Positions 1 to 7,211 of a stretch of DNA of 7,348 nt are shown here, piece after piece. Source of the stretch: Alphaproteobacteria bacterium (GTDB taxonomy: Bacteria > Pseudomonadota > Alphaproteobacteria > Puniceispirillales > UBA1172); NCBI GenBank assembly GCA_023259875.1, contig JALRFL010000034.1:1-7348 (forward strand), given 5' to 3'. A program made the position numbers and the translations under genes. The first letter of the stretch is position 1. Each line of letters opens with the position of its first letter. Below the pieces are notes generated by a model, which saw only the letters and a program-made list of their open reading frames with translations, searched no databases and was not told where the DNA came from.

Positions 1-121
1 TATGTCTTGAATGTCAAAGTGAACGGGACGGGCGAATGGTGCAACGTGGCGGGATCAATCGGGGTGAAGTGATCTTTATGACGGCTAAGCGTATTATGAA
101 AACGAAGCGGCAAAGGGGACA
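1..121. other. Left-edge stretch with no identifiable gene
   Basis: This lies downstream of the gltX stop codon. Three short open stretches are visible. One plus-strand frame is open from base 1 to a TGA at 70-72, with a peptide ending AGSIGVK. Another plus-strand frame runs from base 3 to a TAG at 123-125, overlapping the gltX stop. A minus-strand frame without a convincing start is open to the left edge. Either plus-strand frame could be the 3' end of a convergent gene cut by the window, but neither resembles a family I know and they are too short to judge by composition. I see no clear terminator, tRNA or promoter here. Confidence 0.3.
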
Positions 122-1465
122 TTAGCAGGCCTCACCCTTTAGCCTGCCGACAATCCGCTCACGCCCTATCAGAGGCAAAAGCATGGCCATTTCAGGCCCA
201 GATTGACGGCCTGTTAAGGCCTGACGAAGCGGCATGAACACGGCCTTACCCTTGAGGCCAGTATCCTGCATAATTTGCTTGGTCCAATGCCCCCAGAAAT
301 CACCGTCAATATCCTGATCCGCAAAATGATCCATCGCCGTGATTGCCGCCGCCATCATCGCTGGATCAGAAATCACAGGGGTAATCGCCTCATGAATAAT
401 GGTCGCCCATTGCTCGACATCAGATAGATTGGCGATATTCCCTTTCACCGCATCCCAAATGAGGGCGCCGTCTTTTACCCCCTCTAAGCGATCTTTGACT
501 TGATCAAAAGAAAACTCTGCCAAGACCTTGCCGTTAATTTGGCGCAACTGTTCTGGGTCAAAGCGCGGCGTTGCCCGGCCAAAACGCGAGATATCAAAGC
601 CTTTCACCAAATCATCCATATGTGCCCGGGTTTCGACGGGATCAGAGGTGCCTATGCGTGCCAGTAAACTGGCAATGGCCATGGCCTCAATCCCTTCATC
701 CCTAAGACTGGCAATGGAAAGCGAGCCAATCCGCTTGGATAGCCCTTCCCCATCCGCGCCAGCCAATAGCGCAAAATGCCCCATTTCAGGCACAGCATAA
801 CCTAAGGCCTCAAACAGTTGAATTTGAGCCGCAGAATTGGTGGTGTGATCTTCGCCGCGCAAGATATGGGTGATGCCATGATCGCCATCATCAATGACCG
901 AGGCGAGGGTATAAATAAATCGGCCATCTGCCCGTAAGATCACAGGATCAGACAGGCTGGACATTTGGATTGACTGCTCACCTCGCACCATATCCTGCCA
1001 AGTTGTGGTGTCATGATTAAGCAAAAACCGATAATGCGGCACCTCACCTTTAGCTTTACGGCTTTCAATTTCATCATCCGACAGTTTAAGCGCGGATCGG
1101 TCATAAACCGGAGGACGCCCAGCTGAAAGCTGTGATTTCCGCTTTAACGACAATTCTTCTTGGGTTTCAAAACAAGGATAAGCCCGGCCTGATTTCAAAA
1201 GCCGTTCTAAGCCTGCGTGATAATGATCAAGCCGCGAGGATTGCCGATCTTCACAATCCCAATGCATCCCCATCCATTTCAGATCAAACCGGATGCTAGC
1301 CTCATAGGCCGCATCAGAGCGTTCATCATCCGTATCATCAATGCGCAACATAAAACGCCCCTGATGGGCTCGGGCAAAAAGATAATTGACCAATGCTGTT
1401 CGCATATTACCAACATGAAGATGCCCTGTTGGACTAGGGGCAAAACGCACTAATGGGGAAACCAT
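122..1465 (-). CDS. gltX: Glutamate--tRNA ligase (GluRS), short zinc-less form
   Basis: Class I aminoacyl-tRNA synthetase that attaches glutamate to tRNA(Glu), and in bacteria lacking GlnRS often to tRNA(Gln), using ATP in the cytoplasm. The 447 residues cover the full family length. The HIGH-type signature PSPTGHLHVGN is at residues 10-20, IDDTD at 42-46, the active-site block IDDGDHGITHILRGEDH at 191-207, and the KMSKS-type loop LSKRIGS at 242-248. The rest is the helical anticodon-binding part. The region that carries zinc-binding cysteines in E. coli-type GluRS has only Cys98, so no zinc site is expected. The start ATG (1465-1463) shares one base with the nadE stop (TAATG), and an AGGAG seven bases upstream lies inside the nadE end, so translational coupling is likely. 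Many alphaproteobacteria carry two gltX copies; which one this is cannot be told here. Confidence 0.96.
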   Translation of the reverse strand: MVSPLVRFAPSPTGHLHVGNMRTALVNYLFARAHQGRFMLRIDDTDDERSDAAYEASIRFDLKWMGMHWDCEDRQSSRLDHYHAGLERLLKSGRAYPCFETQEELSLKRKSQLSAGRPPVYDRSALKLSDDEIESRKAKGEVPHYRFLLNHDTTTWQDMVRGEQSIQMSSLSDPVILRADGRFIYTLASVIDDGDHGITHILRGEDHTTNSAAQIQLFEALGYAVPEMGHFALLAGADGEGLSKRIGSLSIASLRDEGIEAMAIASLLARIGTSDPVETRAHMDDLVKGFDISRFGRATPRFDPEQLRQINGKVLAEFSFDQVKDRLEGVKDGALIWDAVKGNIANLSDVEQWATIIHEAITPVISDPAMMAAAITAMDHFADQDIDGDFWGHWTKQIMQDTGLKGKAVFMPLRQALTGRQSGPEMAMLLPLIGRERIVGRLKGEAC

Positions 1466-3129
1466 TATAACTCTCCTGTGCCGTCATAGGCAGAAGTAAT
1501 AGGAAAACGCCGATCCCTATAAAACGCCCGTTTGGTCAATTTCGGGCCAGGCGCGGCTTGTCTACGCTTATATTCTGCGCGTTTTAGCAAAATCGCACAA
1601 CGCCGCACAATATCAGCATCAAATCCTTTTTTGATCAGCTGTTCAGGTGATGCCATGTCTTCGACCAATCCACGCATAACCGCATCTAGCACAGGATAGT
1701 CGGGCAAACTGTCGCTATCTTTTTGATCAGGGCGCAATTCCGCGGATGGCGGCTTGGTTATGATCCGCTTTGGCATGACCTCACCTTCTGGGCCAAGCAC
1801 GCCTCTGGGCAAATGCGCATTGCGCCATTCTGACAGGTCAAACACCATGGTTTTCCAGATATCAATCAATGGGGCATAAGCCCCACACATATCACCATAA
1901 AGCGTGGCGTAACCCGTGGCGTATTCTGATTTATTCCCTGTGGTCAGCACCAAGGCCCCAGTGGTATTGGAAATTGACATTAACATCATACCGCGAAGCC
2001 GTGACTGTAAGTTTTCTTTGGCGAGATCCGCGTTGCCACGATCAAAACTATCCGCCAGCACCACATGGGCGGCATCCATGGCATCACCGATGTTGATCTG
2101 ATCTAGGCGAATCCCTAACCGCTTTGCCAATTCGGCGGCGTCATCAAGGCTGTCTTGGCTGGTATAAGGGGATGGCATCATCACCGCCTCGACCTGATCC
2201 GCACCCAAAGCGTCAACCGCCATCACCGCCACAATGGCGGAATCAATTCCGCCTGATAGCCCTAGAATAACGCGCTCAAATCCGTTTTTTTGCACATAAT
2301 CCCTTATTCCCAGAACAACCATGCGCCAGATCGCGGCCAATCCTTCTTCGGGTTTGACCACTGGCCCTGTTATTGACCATGCCTCACCATGTTTGATCAA
2401 TTCGATCATCGTGACCGTTTCGACAAAAGCCGGCAAATGACAGCCTAATTTTCCGCCGGGGTTAACCGCAAAAGACGCGCCATCAAAAACAACATCATCT
2501 TGCCCACCAACCAGATTGGCATAGACCACGGGGATTTGGTTTTCACTGGACCGCGCGACAGCGGTTTGTATCCGAAGATCAGTTTTACCAATTTCAAAAG
2601 GCGAGCCATTCGGGGATAAAATAACCTCTGCGCCCTGAGATGAAATATGCCGAACGACATCTTCATGCCACAAATCTTCACAAATAGGCAGACCAAGAGA
2701 AACGCCGCGCAACACCACCGGTTCAGGCATAGGCCCATGGGCAAAGTTACGCGGATCATCAAAAACACTGCCAATAGGCAATCGGGTTTTATCGCGAACT
2801 GCGACCACCACCCCTGCATCCAGCACATAAACCGAGTTATAAATCTTTCCTGCGTGGCGGCGCGGTGTCCCTAGGATGATGGCTGGGCCACCATCACCGG
2901 TCAACGCCGTCAAGGTTTCCACAGCCTTTTCTACCTTTTCCAGAAAGCCTTCGACCAACACCAGATCATCAAGCTGATAGCCGGTTAACACCATTTCTGG
3001 GGTTAGCATAATATCTGCCTTTTGCGCGGCGGCCTCTTGCCGCGCTTTGATCAGTTTCTGCATATTTTCATCTATTGCACCAAGTAGCGGATTAAGTTGG
3101 GCAACAGCACAGATCAAGCGTATTGTCAT
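1465..3129 (-). CDS. nadE: Glutamine-dependent NAD+ synthetase
   Basis: Last step of NAD+ biosynthesis: amidates nicotinate adenine dinucleotide to NAD+ with ATP, taking ammonia from glutamine. The 554 residues are the usual two-domain length. The N-terminal nitrilase-like glutaminase domain (about 1-260) shows the expected triad: Glu45 in TPEMVLTGY, Lys114 in RDKTRLP and Cys150 in LPICEDLW. The C-terminal synthetase domain has the pyrophosphate loop LSGGIDSA at 291-298, NLQSRLRGMMLM at 373-384 and TTGNKSEYATGYATLYGDMCG at 396-416. No key residue is missing. The ATG at 3129 has AGGA seven bases upstream, which supports this start. It follows the nicotinate phosphoribosyltransferase-like gene after 49 bases, giving an NAD-salvage gene pair, and overlaps gltX by one base at its stop. 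Confidence 0.97.
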   Translation of the reverse strand: MTIRLICAVAQLNPLLGAIDENMQKLIKARQEAAAQKADIMLTPEMVLTGYQLDDLVLVEGFLEKVEKAVETLTALTGDGGPAIILGTPRRHAGKIYNSVYVLDAGVVVAVRDKTRLPIGSVFDDPRNFAHGPMPEPVVLRGVSLGLPICEDLWHEDVVRHISSQGAEVILSPNGSPFEIGKTDLRIQTAVARSSENQIPVVYANLVGGQDDVVFDGASFAVNPGGKLGCHLPAFVETVTMIELIKHGEAWSITGPVVKPEEGLAAIWRMVVLGIRDYVQKNGFERVILGLSGGIDSAIVAVMAVDALGADQVEAVMMPSPYTSQDSLDDAAELAKRLGIRLDQINIGDAMDAAHVVLADSFDRGNADLAKENLQSRLRGMMLMSISNTTGALVLTTGNKSEYATGYATLYGDMCGAYAPLIDIWKTMVFDLSEWRNAHLPRGVLGPEGEVMPKRIITKPPSAELRPDQKDSDSLPDYPVLDAVMRGLVEDMASPEQLIKKGFDADIVRRCAILLKRAEYKRRQAAPGPKLTKRAFYRDRRFPITSAYDGTGEL

Positions 3130-3134
3130 AACGG

Positions 3135-3149
3135 TTTCCTAGCAGGAAA
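3135..3149 (-). promoter_or_regulatory. Small hairpin over the nadE ribosome binding site
   Basis: On the minus strand TTTCCT, loop GCT, AGGAAA form a perfect six-base-pair inverted repeat. The 3' arm contains the AGGA that serves as the nadE Shine-Dalgarno sequence, seven bases before the ATG. In RNA this could partly hide the ribosome binding site and limit nadE translation. The stem is short and AT-rich with a three-base loop, so it may be chance; a regulatory role is inference only. Confidence 0.3.
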
Positions 3150-3178
3150 GACAAAGGCTGGCAAAGACAAAACCATTC

Positions 3179-4312
3179 CTAGGGAATCAGGAACTCACGC
3201 CCCTTTTTCACACGGCTAACCCCATCATAAGAGATAATATCAGCGGTGGCATAAGTTTCAGACCATTGGTTAGGCAAATATGATCCGCTTCCTATCAGAT
3301 TAACCGGAGCATCCGCCAAGGCAAAGACACGGCATTTTTCAGGCCCAAATCCACTTGAACAAACAATTTTGACCTGATCAAAGCCATGTTTGTTGAGCTG
3401 TTCTCTTAAATGCCATGTCGCGGCGGCAGACACCCCTGTTCCAATAAGGTTTTTTAATTCCCCATCCGTGCGATAAGCACGAATAGCCTCTGGCTTATTG
3501 CGGTCAAGAACGGCGTAGGATTCTTGCACATCCAGCCCCTCACAATAGCGGCCACCATGGGTATCAAGACGAACAGATAATTGCCCAGCCGCCGCCATAT
3601 CACGAAACGCATCCGCAACGGCAAGACTGTCGGTAATTTCCTTGCCAAAATAATCAACCAATACCGTTAAGGGTTCATTTGGGAAAGTTTGCCGATAGAG
3701 CTGTGCCGCCTCAAGGGTTGAGCCAGCATAACCAATAAGCGCATGAGGCATTGTTCCGCGTCCACGCGTCGCGCCGAAAAAGGGCGCGGTATGATCAGTG
3801 GATGAGCCAATAAAGCCAACAGCATGGTCTTTCTTTTGTGCCACTTTTGAGCCAACCGATGCCCCATAAGCCATCAATTCCGCCATATCCGTTCCGGCAC
3901 AATGCCGCGCGTCCATAGCAAGAAAAGCCACATTAGGAAGCGTGCTGCACATAGCATGGGCATTATAAGCCGCAACTGATGCCGCGCCAATGCGTTGCAG
4001 AAACACGGTTTCTAAATCCACCAGATTAGCTAATGATCCCGTGATATAGCAAATCGGCTGACCTGCCCCAACCCAACTGCCTTCGGGGTGACGAAGATCA
4101 ATTTTTACCTCTTGCTGGCGATGCGCCATCATAGCCTTAAGCCAATTGATAGCCATATCCGGGGCGGATAGCACCGGCCGGCGCATAAAAATCGCGTAAG
4201 TTACCGTCACATCACCATGTTGTTCAACCACCGCCTTGCTTCGCAGAAAATAACTGTCAGCGAGGCGTGGAAGCTGGTCAGGTAATGGTCCCGGAAATGG
4301 CGAGGTTCCCAT
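3179..4312 (-). CDS. pncB: Nicotinate phosphoribosyltransferase family protein
   Basis: Probably converts nicotinate and phosphoribosyl pyrophosphate to nicotinate mononucleotide, the entry step of the Preiss-Handler salvage route. The 377 residues are nearer the shorter archaeal-like branch of the family than the roughly 400-residue E. coli PncB. Family features seen are an N-terminal YFLRSK/VTYAIFMRRP segment (21-46), NLVDLETVFLQRIG (96-109), GTMPHALIGYAG (186-197) with the conserved histidine, VLVDYFGKE (217-225), VRLDTHGGR (247-255), SSGFGPEK (319-326) and the phosphate-loop-like GSGSYLP (341-347). The ATG at 4312 has GGAG seven bases upstream. It sits 41 bases after the DAHP synthase stop and just before nadE, which supports an NAD role. 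Quinolinate or nicotinamide phosphoribosyltransferase is a less likely alternative. The symbol is given by function; it is not a close PncB ortholog by eye. Confidence 0.85.
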   Translation of the reverse strand: MGTSPFPGPLPDQLPRLADSYFLRSKAVVEQHGDVTVTYAIFMRRPVLSAPDMAINWLKAMMAHRQQEVKIDLRHPEGSWVGAGQPICYITGSLANLVDLETVFLQRIGAASVAAYNAHAMCSTLPNVAFLAMDARHCAGTDMAELMAYGASVGSKVAQKKDHAVGFIGSSTDHTAPFFGATRGRGTMPHALIGYAGSTLEAAQLYRQTFPNEPLTVLVDYFGKEITDSLAVADAFRDMAAAGQLSVRLDTHGGRYCEGLDVQESYAVLDRNKPEAIRAYRTDGELKNLIGTGVSAAATWHLREQLNKHGFDQVKIVCSSGFGPEKCRVFALADAPVNLIGSGSYLPNQWSETYATADIISYDGVSRVKKGREFLIP

Positions 4313-4353
4313 TGGATTGCTCCATCAATTCATATTGTGAAAATGGCAGAGTT

Positions 4354-5736
4354 TTAAGACGCTTTGGCCAGAATATTTCCGCCCTCACGGCGCTTTTGCA
4401 ACAGATCCGCAATCAAAAAGGCCAATTCCAACGATTGATTGGCGTTAAGCCTTGGGTCACAGAAAGTGTGATACCGGTCTGATAGCGATTCTTCGGATAC
4501 CGCTTGCACATCACCGCCGACACATTCGGTCACATCCGATCCTGTCATCTCAAAATGGATGCCGCCCGGATGCGTGCCAACCCTATCATGTGCCTTAAAG
4601 AAACCGATCACCTCTTGGAGAACATCTTGCACGCGGCGCGTTTTATAGCCAGAGGACGCCTTAACCGTATTGCCATGCATAGGATCACAGCACCACACCA
4701 CATGATATCCCGACTGTTTTACCGCCTCAAGCAGAGGCGGCAAATGTTCGCCCACCTTATCCGCGCCCATGCGGCTGATCAGCGTCAGCTTACCGGGGAT
4801 ATTTTCTGGATTAAGGGTTTCAATCAAGCGCAACAAATCATCCTTGTCCATGCTTGGGCCACATTTCATGCCGATAGGATTGCGGATGCCGCGCATAAAC
4901 TCAACATGAGCGCCGTCAATCTGGCGTGTGCGATCCCCAATCCATAGCATATGCGCTGAGGTGGAAAAATGCCCCCCCTCACCCGTCAGAGTATCTTTGC
5001 GGGTAAACGCTTCTTCGTAATTAAGCAACAAAGCTTCATGGCTGGTGAAAAACTCTGTCTCACGCAGAGCCCGTGATGTACTACTAGAAATGCCGCAAGC
5101 GCGCATGAAATTAAGACAATCATCAATTCGGCTGGCAAGTTGTTCATATCGGCTGGCTTGCTCTGATCCAGCGATAAAATCCAGTGTCCAGCCATGAACC
5201 TTTTCTAAATCCGCAAGGCCACCAGTCGCAAAGGCACGCAACAAATTCAGCGTCGCAGAAGATTGGTGATACCCTTTCAGCAAACGATCAGGGTCAGGCA
5301 CGCGATCTGCCTCAGTAAAGGCGTTACCATTGACCATATCGCCCCGATAACTCGGCAATTCCACCCCGTCTATGACTTCGGTCGGGGATGATCGGGGTTT
5401 AGCGAATTGTCCAGCGATCCGGCCAACCTTGATCACAGGCATGGATGCCCCAAAGGTCAATACCACCGCCATCTGCAAAAACAGGCGGAATGTGTCACGA
5501 ATGCGGTTTGCGCTGAAATCATCAAAACTTTCCGCGCAATCGCCGCCCTGAAGCAAAAAGGCTTTGCCCAACGCAACATCACCCAACCTTTGGCGCAGGG
5601 CAATCACCTCACCGGCAAAGACAAGTGGGGGCAAACCAGCCATCTGGGTTTCCACGGCTTTTAGCTTGTTCTGGTCGGTATATTCCGGCACCTGAACAAT
5701 AGGGTGTTTTCGCCAAGAATTAGGTGTCCAGCCCAT
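4354..5736 (-). CDS. aroG: 3-deoxy-7-phosphoheptulonate synthase, class II
   Basis: Condenses phosphoenolpyruvate and erythrose 4-phosphate to DAHP, the committed step of the shikimate pathway. This is the class II (plant/Mycobacterium-type) enzyme: GGDCAESFDDF (64-74), KVGRIAGQFAKPRSS (103-117), GYHQSSATLNLLRAF (155-169), FFTSHEALLLNYEEA (229-243), MKCGPSM (290-296), WCCDPMHGNT (348-357), HPGGIHFEMTG (389-399) and CDPRLNANQSLELAF (426-440). The four metal ligands known for the family match Cys67, His354, Glu396 and Asp427. The frame is also open from an ATG at 5748, but I place the start at the ATG at 5736. There a TGAGGAA sits at ideal distance, the 5748 ATG has no ribosome binding site and lies only about 11 bases from the predicted transcript start, and class II proteins typically begin close to WTPxSWR. 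Length is then 460 residues. Symbol usage for class II enzymes varies (aroG, aroH, aroA). Confidence 0.96.
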   Translation of the reverse strand: MGWTPNSWRKHPIVQVPEYTDQNKLKAVETQMAGLPPLVFAGEVIALRQRLGDVALGKAFLLQGGDCAESFDDFSANRIRDTFRLFLQMAVVLTFGASMPVIKVGRIAGQFAKPRSSPTEVIDGVELPSYRGDMVNGNAFTEADRVPDPDRLLKGYHQSSATLNLLRAFATGGLADLEKVHGWTLDFIAGSEQASRYEQLASRIDDCLNFMRACGISSSTSRALRETEFFTSHEALLLNYEEAFTRKDTLTGEGGHFSTSAHMLWIGDRTRQIDGAHVEFMRGIRNPIGMKCGPSMDKDDLLRLIETLNPENIPGKLTLISRMGADKVGEHLPPLLEAVKQSGYHVVWCCDPMHGNTVKASSGYKTRRVQDVLQEVIGFFKAHDRVGTHPGGIHFEMTGSDVTECVGGDVQAVSEESLSDRYHTFCDPRLNANQSLELAFLIADLLQKRREGGNILAKAS

Positions 5737-5740
5737 AACA

Positions 5741-5747
5741 TTCCTCA
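5741..5747 (-). promoter_or_regulatory. Ribosome binding site deciding the DAHP synthase start
   Basis: TGAGGAA on the minus strand lies about six bases before the ATG at 5736-5734. It overlaps the upstream in-frame ATG at 5748-5746, so it can serve only the downstream ATG. This moves the protein start four codons inward from the longest open frame. Confidence 0.75.
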
Positions 5748-5765
5748 TTAAAAATCATATCCCTT

Positions 5766-5795
5766 ATCATAACAGGATTTATCATGATTTGACAA
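5766..5795 (-). promoter_or_regulatory. Sigma70-type promoter for the DAHP synthase-gltX operon
   Basis: On the minus strand a TTGTCA -35 box (5795-5790) is followed after 18 bases by a TATGAT -10 box (5771-5766). A TG one base upstream of the -10 (5774-5773) makes it an extended -10 promoter. Transcription should begin near 5759, leaving a 5' leader of only about 23 bases to the ATG at 5736. A second TATGAT at 5759-5754 repeats the first at 12-base spacing but lacks a matching -35 box. No other good promoter is seen between here and gltX, so all four downstream genes probably share this one. Confidence 0.65.
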
Positions 5796-5820
5796 ATGGT
5801 TAGCATCCTATGCCATTTGT
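5792..5820. promoter_or_regulatory. Inverted repeat overlapping the -35 box, possible operator
   Basis: ACAAATGG (5792-5799) and CCATTTGT (5813-5820) form a perfect 8-bp inverted repeat with a 13-base spacer. The half-sites are centred 21 bases apart, about two helical turns, as expected for a dimeric repressor or activator, and one arm overlaps the -35 hexamer of the DAHP synthase promoter. As an RNA hairpin it would be AT-rich with a large loop and no following T-run, so it is a poor terminator for gor. No regulator gene is in the window to pair with it. Confidence 0.4.
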
Positions 5821-5849
5821 GCCTCGTGCTTGTCGAAATTCTCACGGAA

Positions 5850-7211
5850 TTAGGCACGCGGTGTCCGCATGGTGACAAACTCCTCAGCGGCGGTGGGGTG
5901 TATACCAATCGTGGCATCAAAATCTGCCTTAGTCGCCCCTGCGACAATCGCAATCGCAATGCCTTGAATAATTTCAGGGGCATCAGGCCCCAACATATGC
6001 GCCCCCAAAATGCGATCATCAGCGTTATCCACGATCAGCTTCATTACGGTTTTTTCCTGTCGCCCGGAAATAGTGTTTTTCATTGCCCTAAATCCAGATT
6101 GATAGACCGAAAAGCTGTGCCCCTTGGCCTTTGCCGCCGCTTCGGTAAGCCCAATGCTGGCCAAGGGCGGCTGGCTAAACACCGCAGAGGCAATGTGATC
6201 GTAGGAAATGGGTCGCCGTGTCATATTGCCGTAAAACTTATCCGCAAAAATATGCCCTTCGGCAATGGCAACAGGGGTCAGATTGACACGGTCGGTAACA
6301 TCCCCAATGGCATAAAGTGAGGGCAAAGAGCTTTGCCCATCAGCGTCAACAAGAATAGCACCATTTTTCGCGCAAGCGACCTTAAGCGCCTCAAGCCCCA
6401 GTTGTGCGGTATTAGGCATCCGTCCCGTCGCCGCCATCACCGCATCCACATTAAGGCAAGTGCCGTTATCCAAGGTCACCTGTTTTTTGCCCGAAGCCTC
6501 ATCAACGCTGGCAATGCTGGCGCCAGCATGAATATGAACACCGCGCTGAGCCATAGCCGCCATCAGGCCATCGCGCATATCTTCATCAAAGCCGCGCAAA
6601 GCTTTATCCGCGCGAAACACCAAATGTGTTTTGCTACCGAAACCTGCAAATATCCCGGCAAACTCAACCGCGATATAGCCACTGCCAAAAATCACAATCT
6701 CATCTGGCCTCGCGTCAAGATCAAGCGCTTCGTTTGAGGTGATGGCATGATCACGAAGCCCCGGGATATCCGGAACATAAGGCCAGCCCCCCACGGCAAT
6801 CAAAATGCGTTCTGCCGTCCAGATATTGCCATCAACCTCAACTTCATGTGGGCCAGCCAACCTACCCTTGCCAGACAGAACCGTGACCCCGGCTTGATCC
6901 ATCAACCCCTGATAAATCCCTGCCAGCCGATCCAATTCTTTGCGCTTGGCTTTAATCAGGCGAGACCAGTCGTGATGCGCCCCTTCGATTGTCCAACCAA
7001 AGCCTGCCGCATCTTCAATATCAGCGGCGATACTTGACCCGAACACCAATAACTTTTTCGGCACACAGCCCCTTAACACACAAGTGCCGCCCAGACGGTC
7101 TTCTTCTACTACCGCCACCCTTGCCCCATGACCAGCCGCAATGCGGCTAGCCCTGACACCCCCAGAGCCGCCGCCAATGGTGATAAGGTCAAAATCATAT
7201 TTGGGTGCCAT
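5850..7211 (-). CDS. gor: Glutathione-disulfide reductase
   Basis: FAD-dependent disulfide oxidoreductase that reduces oxidised glutathione with NADPH in the cytoplasm. The 453 residues match the family length. The FAD-binding GGGSGG is at 13-18, the redox-active disulfide motif GGTCVLRGCVPKK at 41-53 (Cys44, Cys49), and the NAD(P)H fold GSGYIAVEFAGIFAGFG at 176-192. Arg200 and Arg206 in VFRADKALRGFD fit the arginines that select NADPH. The second FAD motif LYAIGDVTDRVNLTPVA is at 299-315, and the dimer-interface HPTAAEE at 438-444 carries the catalytic base His438. It resembles the alphaproteobacterial/cyanobacterial/plant-type glutathione reductases. The ATG at 7211 has AGGAG eight bases upstream; that site lies inside the preceding truncated mazG frame. 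No promoter of its own is visible in the window. Trypanothione or mycothione reductase is unlikely given the host type. Confidence 0.95.
   Translation of the reverse strand: MAPKYDFDLITIGGGSGGVRASRIAAGHGARVAVVEEDRLGGTCVLRGCVPKKLLVFGSSIAADIEDAAGFGWTIEGAHHDWSRLIKAKRKELDRLAGIYQGLMDQAGVTVLSGKGRLAGPHEVEVDGNIWTAERILIAVGGWPYVPDIPGLRDHAITSNEALDLDARPDEIVIFGSGYIAVEFAGIFAGFGSKTHLVFRADKALRGFDEDMRDGLMAAMAQRGVHIHAGASIASVDEASGKKQVTLDNGTCLNVDAVMAATGRMPNTAQLGLEALKVACAKNGAILVDADGQSSLPSLYAIGDVTDRVNLTPVAIAEGHIFADKFYGNMTRRPISYDHIASAVFSQPPLASIGLTEAAAKAKGHSFSVYQSGFRAMKNTISGRQEKTVMKLIVDNADDRILGAHMLGPDAPEIIQGIAIAIVAGATKADFDATIGIHPTAAEEFVTMRTPRA

Noticed and set aside
125..147. GCAGGC / GCCTGC inverted repeat at the end of gltX as a terminator.
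   Set aside because: Six pairs with an 11-base loop, located before the stop codon and not followed by a T-run. It is more likely chance within coding sequence.
2445..2828. A 127-residue minus-strand frame inside nadE in another phase.
   Set aside because: The nadE frame over the same bases encodes the glutaminase domain with its catalytic residues intact; this frame is a shadow.
3145..3175. Imperfect short direct repeat (TTTGTCTTT and a near copy) in the gap before nadE.
   Set aside because: It is only about nine bases, occurs twice and has no further structure, so it is not distinguishable from chance.
4504..4947. A 147-residue plus-strand open frame opposite the DAHP synthase gene.
   Set aside because: It lies wholly over strongly conserved coding sequence of a recognised enzyme, and its translation resembles no family I know.
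5754..5771. Two TATGAT boxes 12 bases apart as two promoters.
   Set aside because: Only the upstream box has a matching -35 element and the extended TG. The downstream box would start the transcript almost at the start codon.
5792..5820. The inverted repeat after gor as a rho-independent terminator.
   Set aside because: The stem is only eight pairs, AT-rich, with a 13-base loop and no T-run after it, and it overlaps a promoter -35 box. An operator fits better.
5796..7037. Three long plus-strand open frames lying end to end opposite gor, all in the same reading frame.
   Set aside because: They are in exact codon register with gor, so a stop appears only where gor uses TTA, CTA or TCA codons, which are rare in it. 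The translations show no recognisable domain, while gor carries every family motif.
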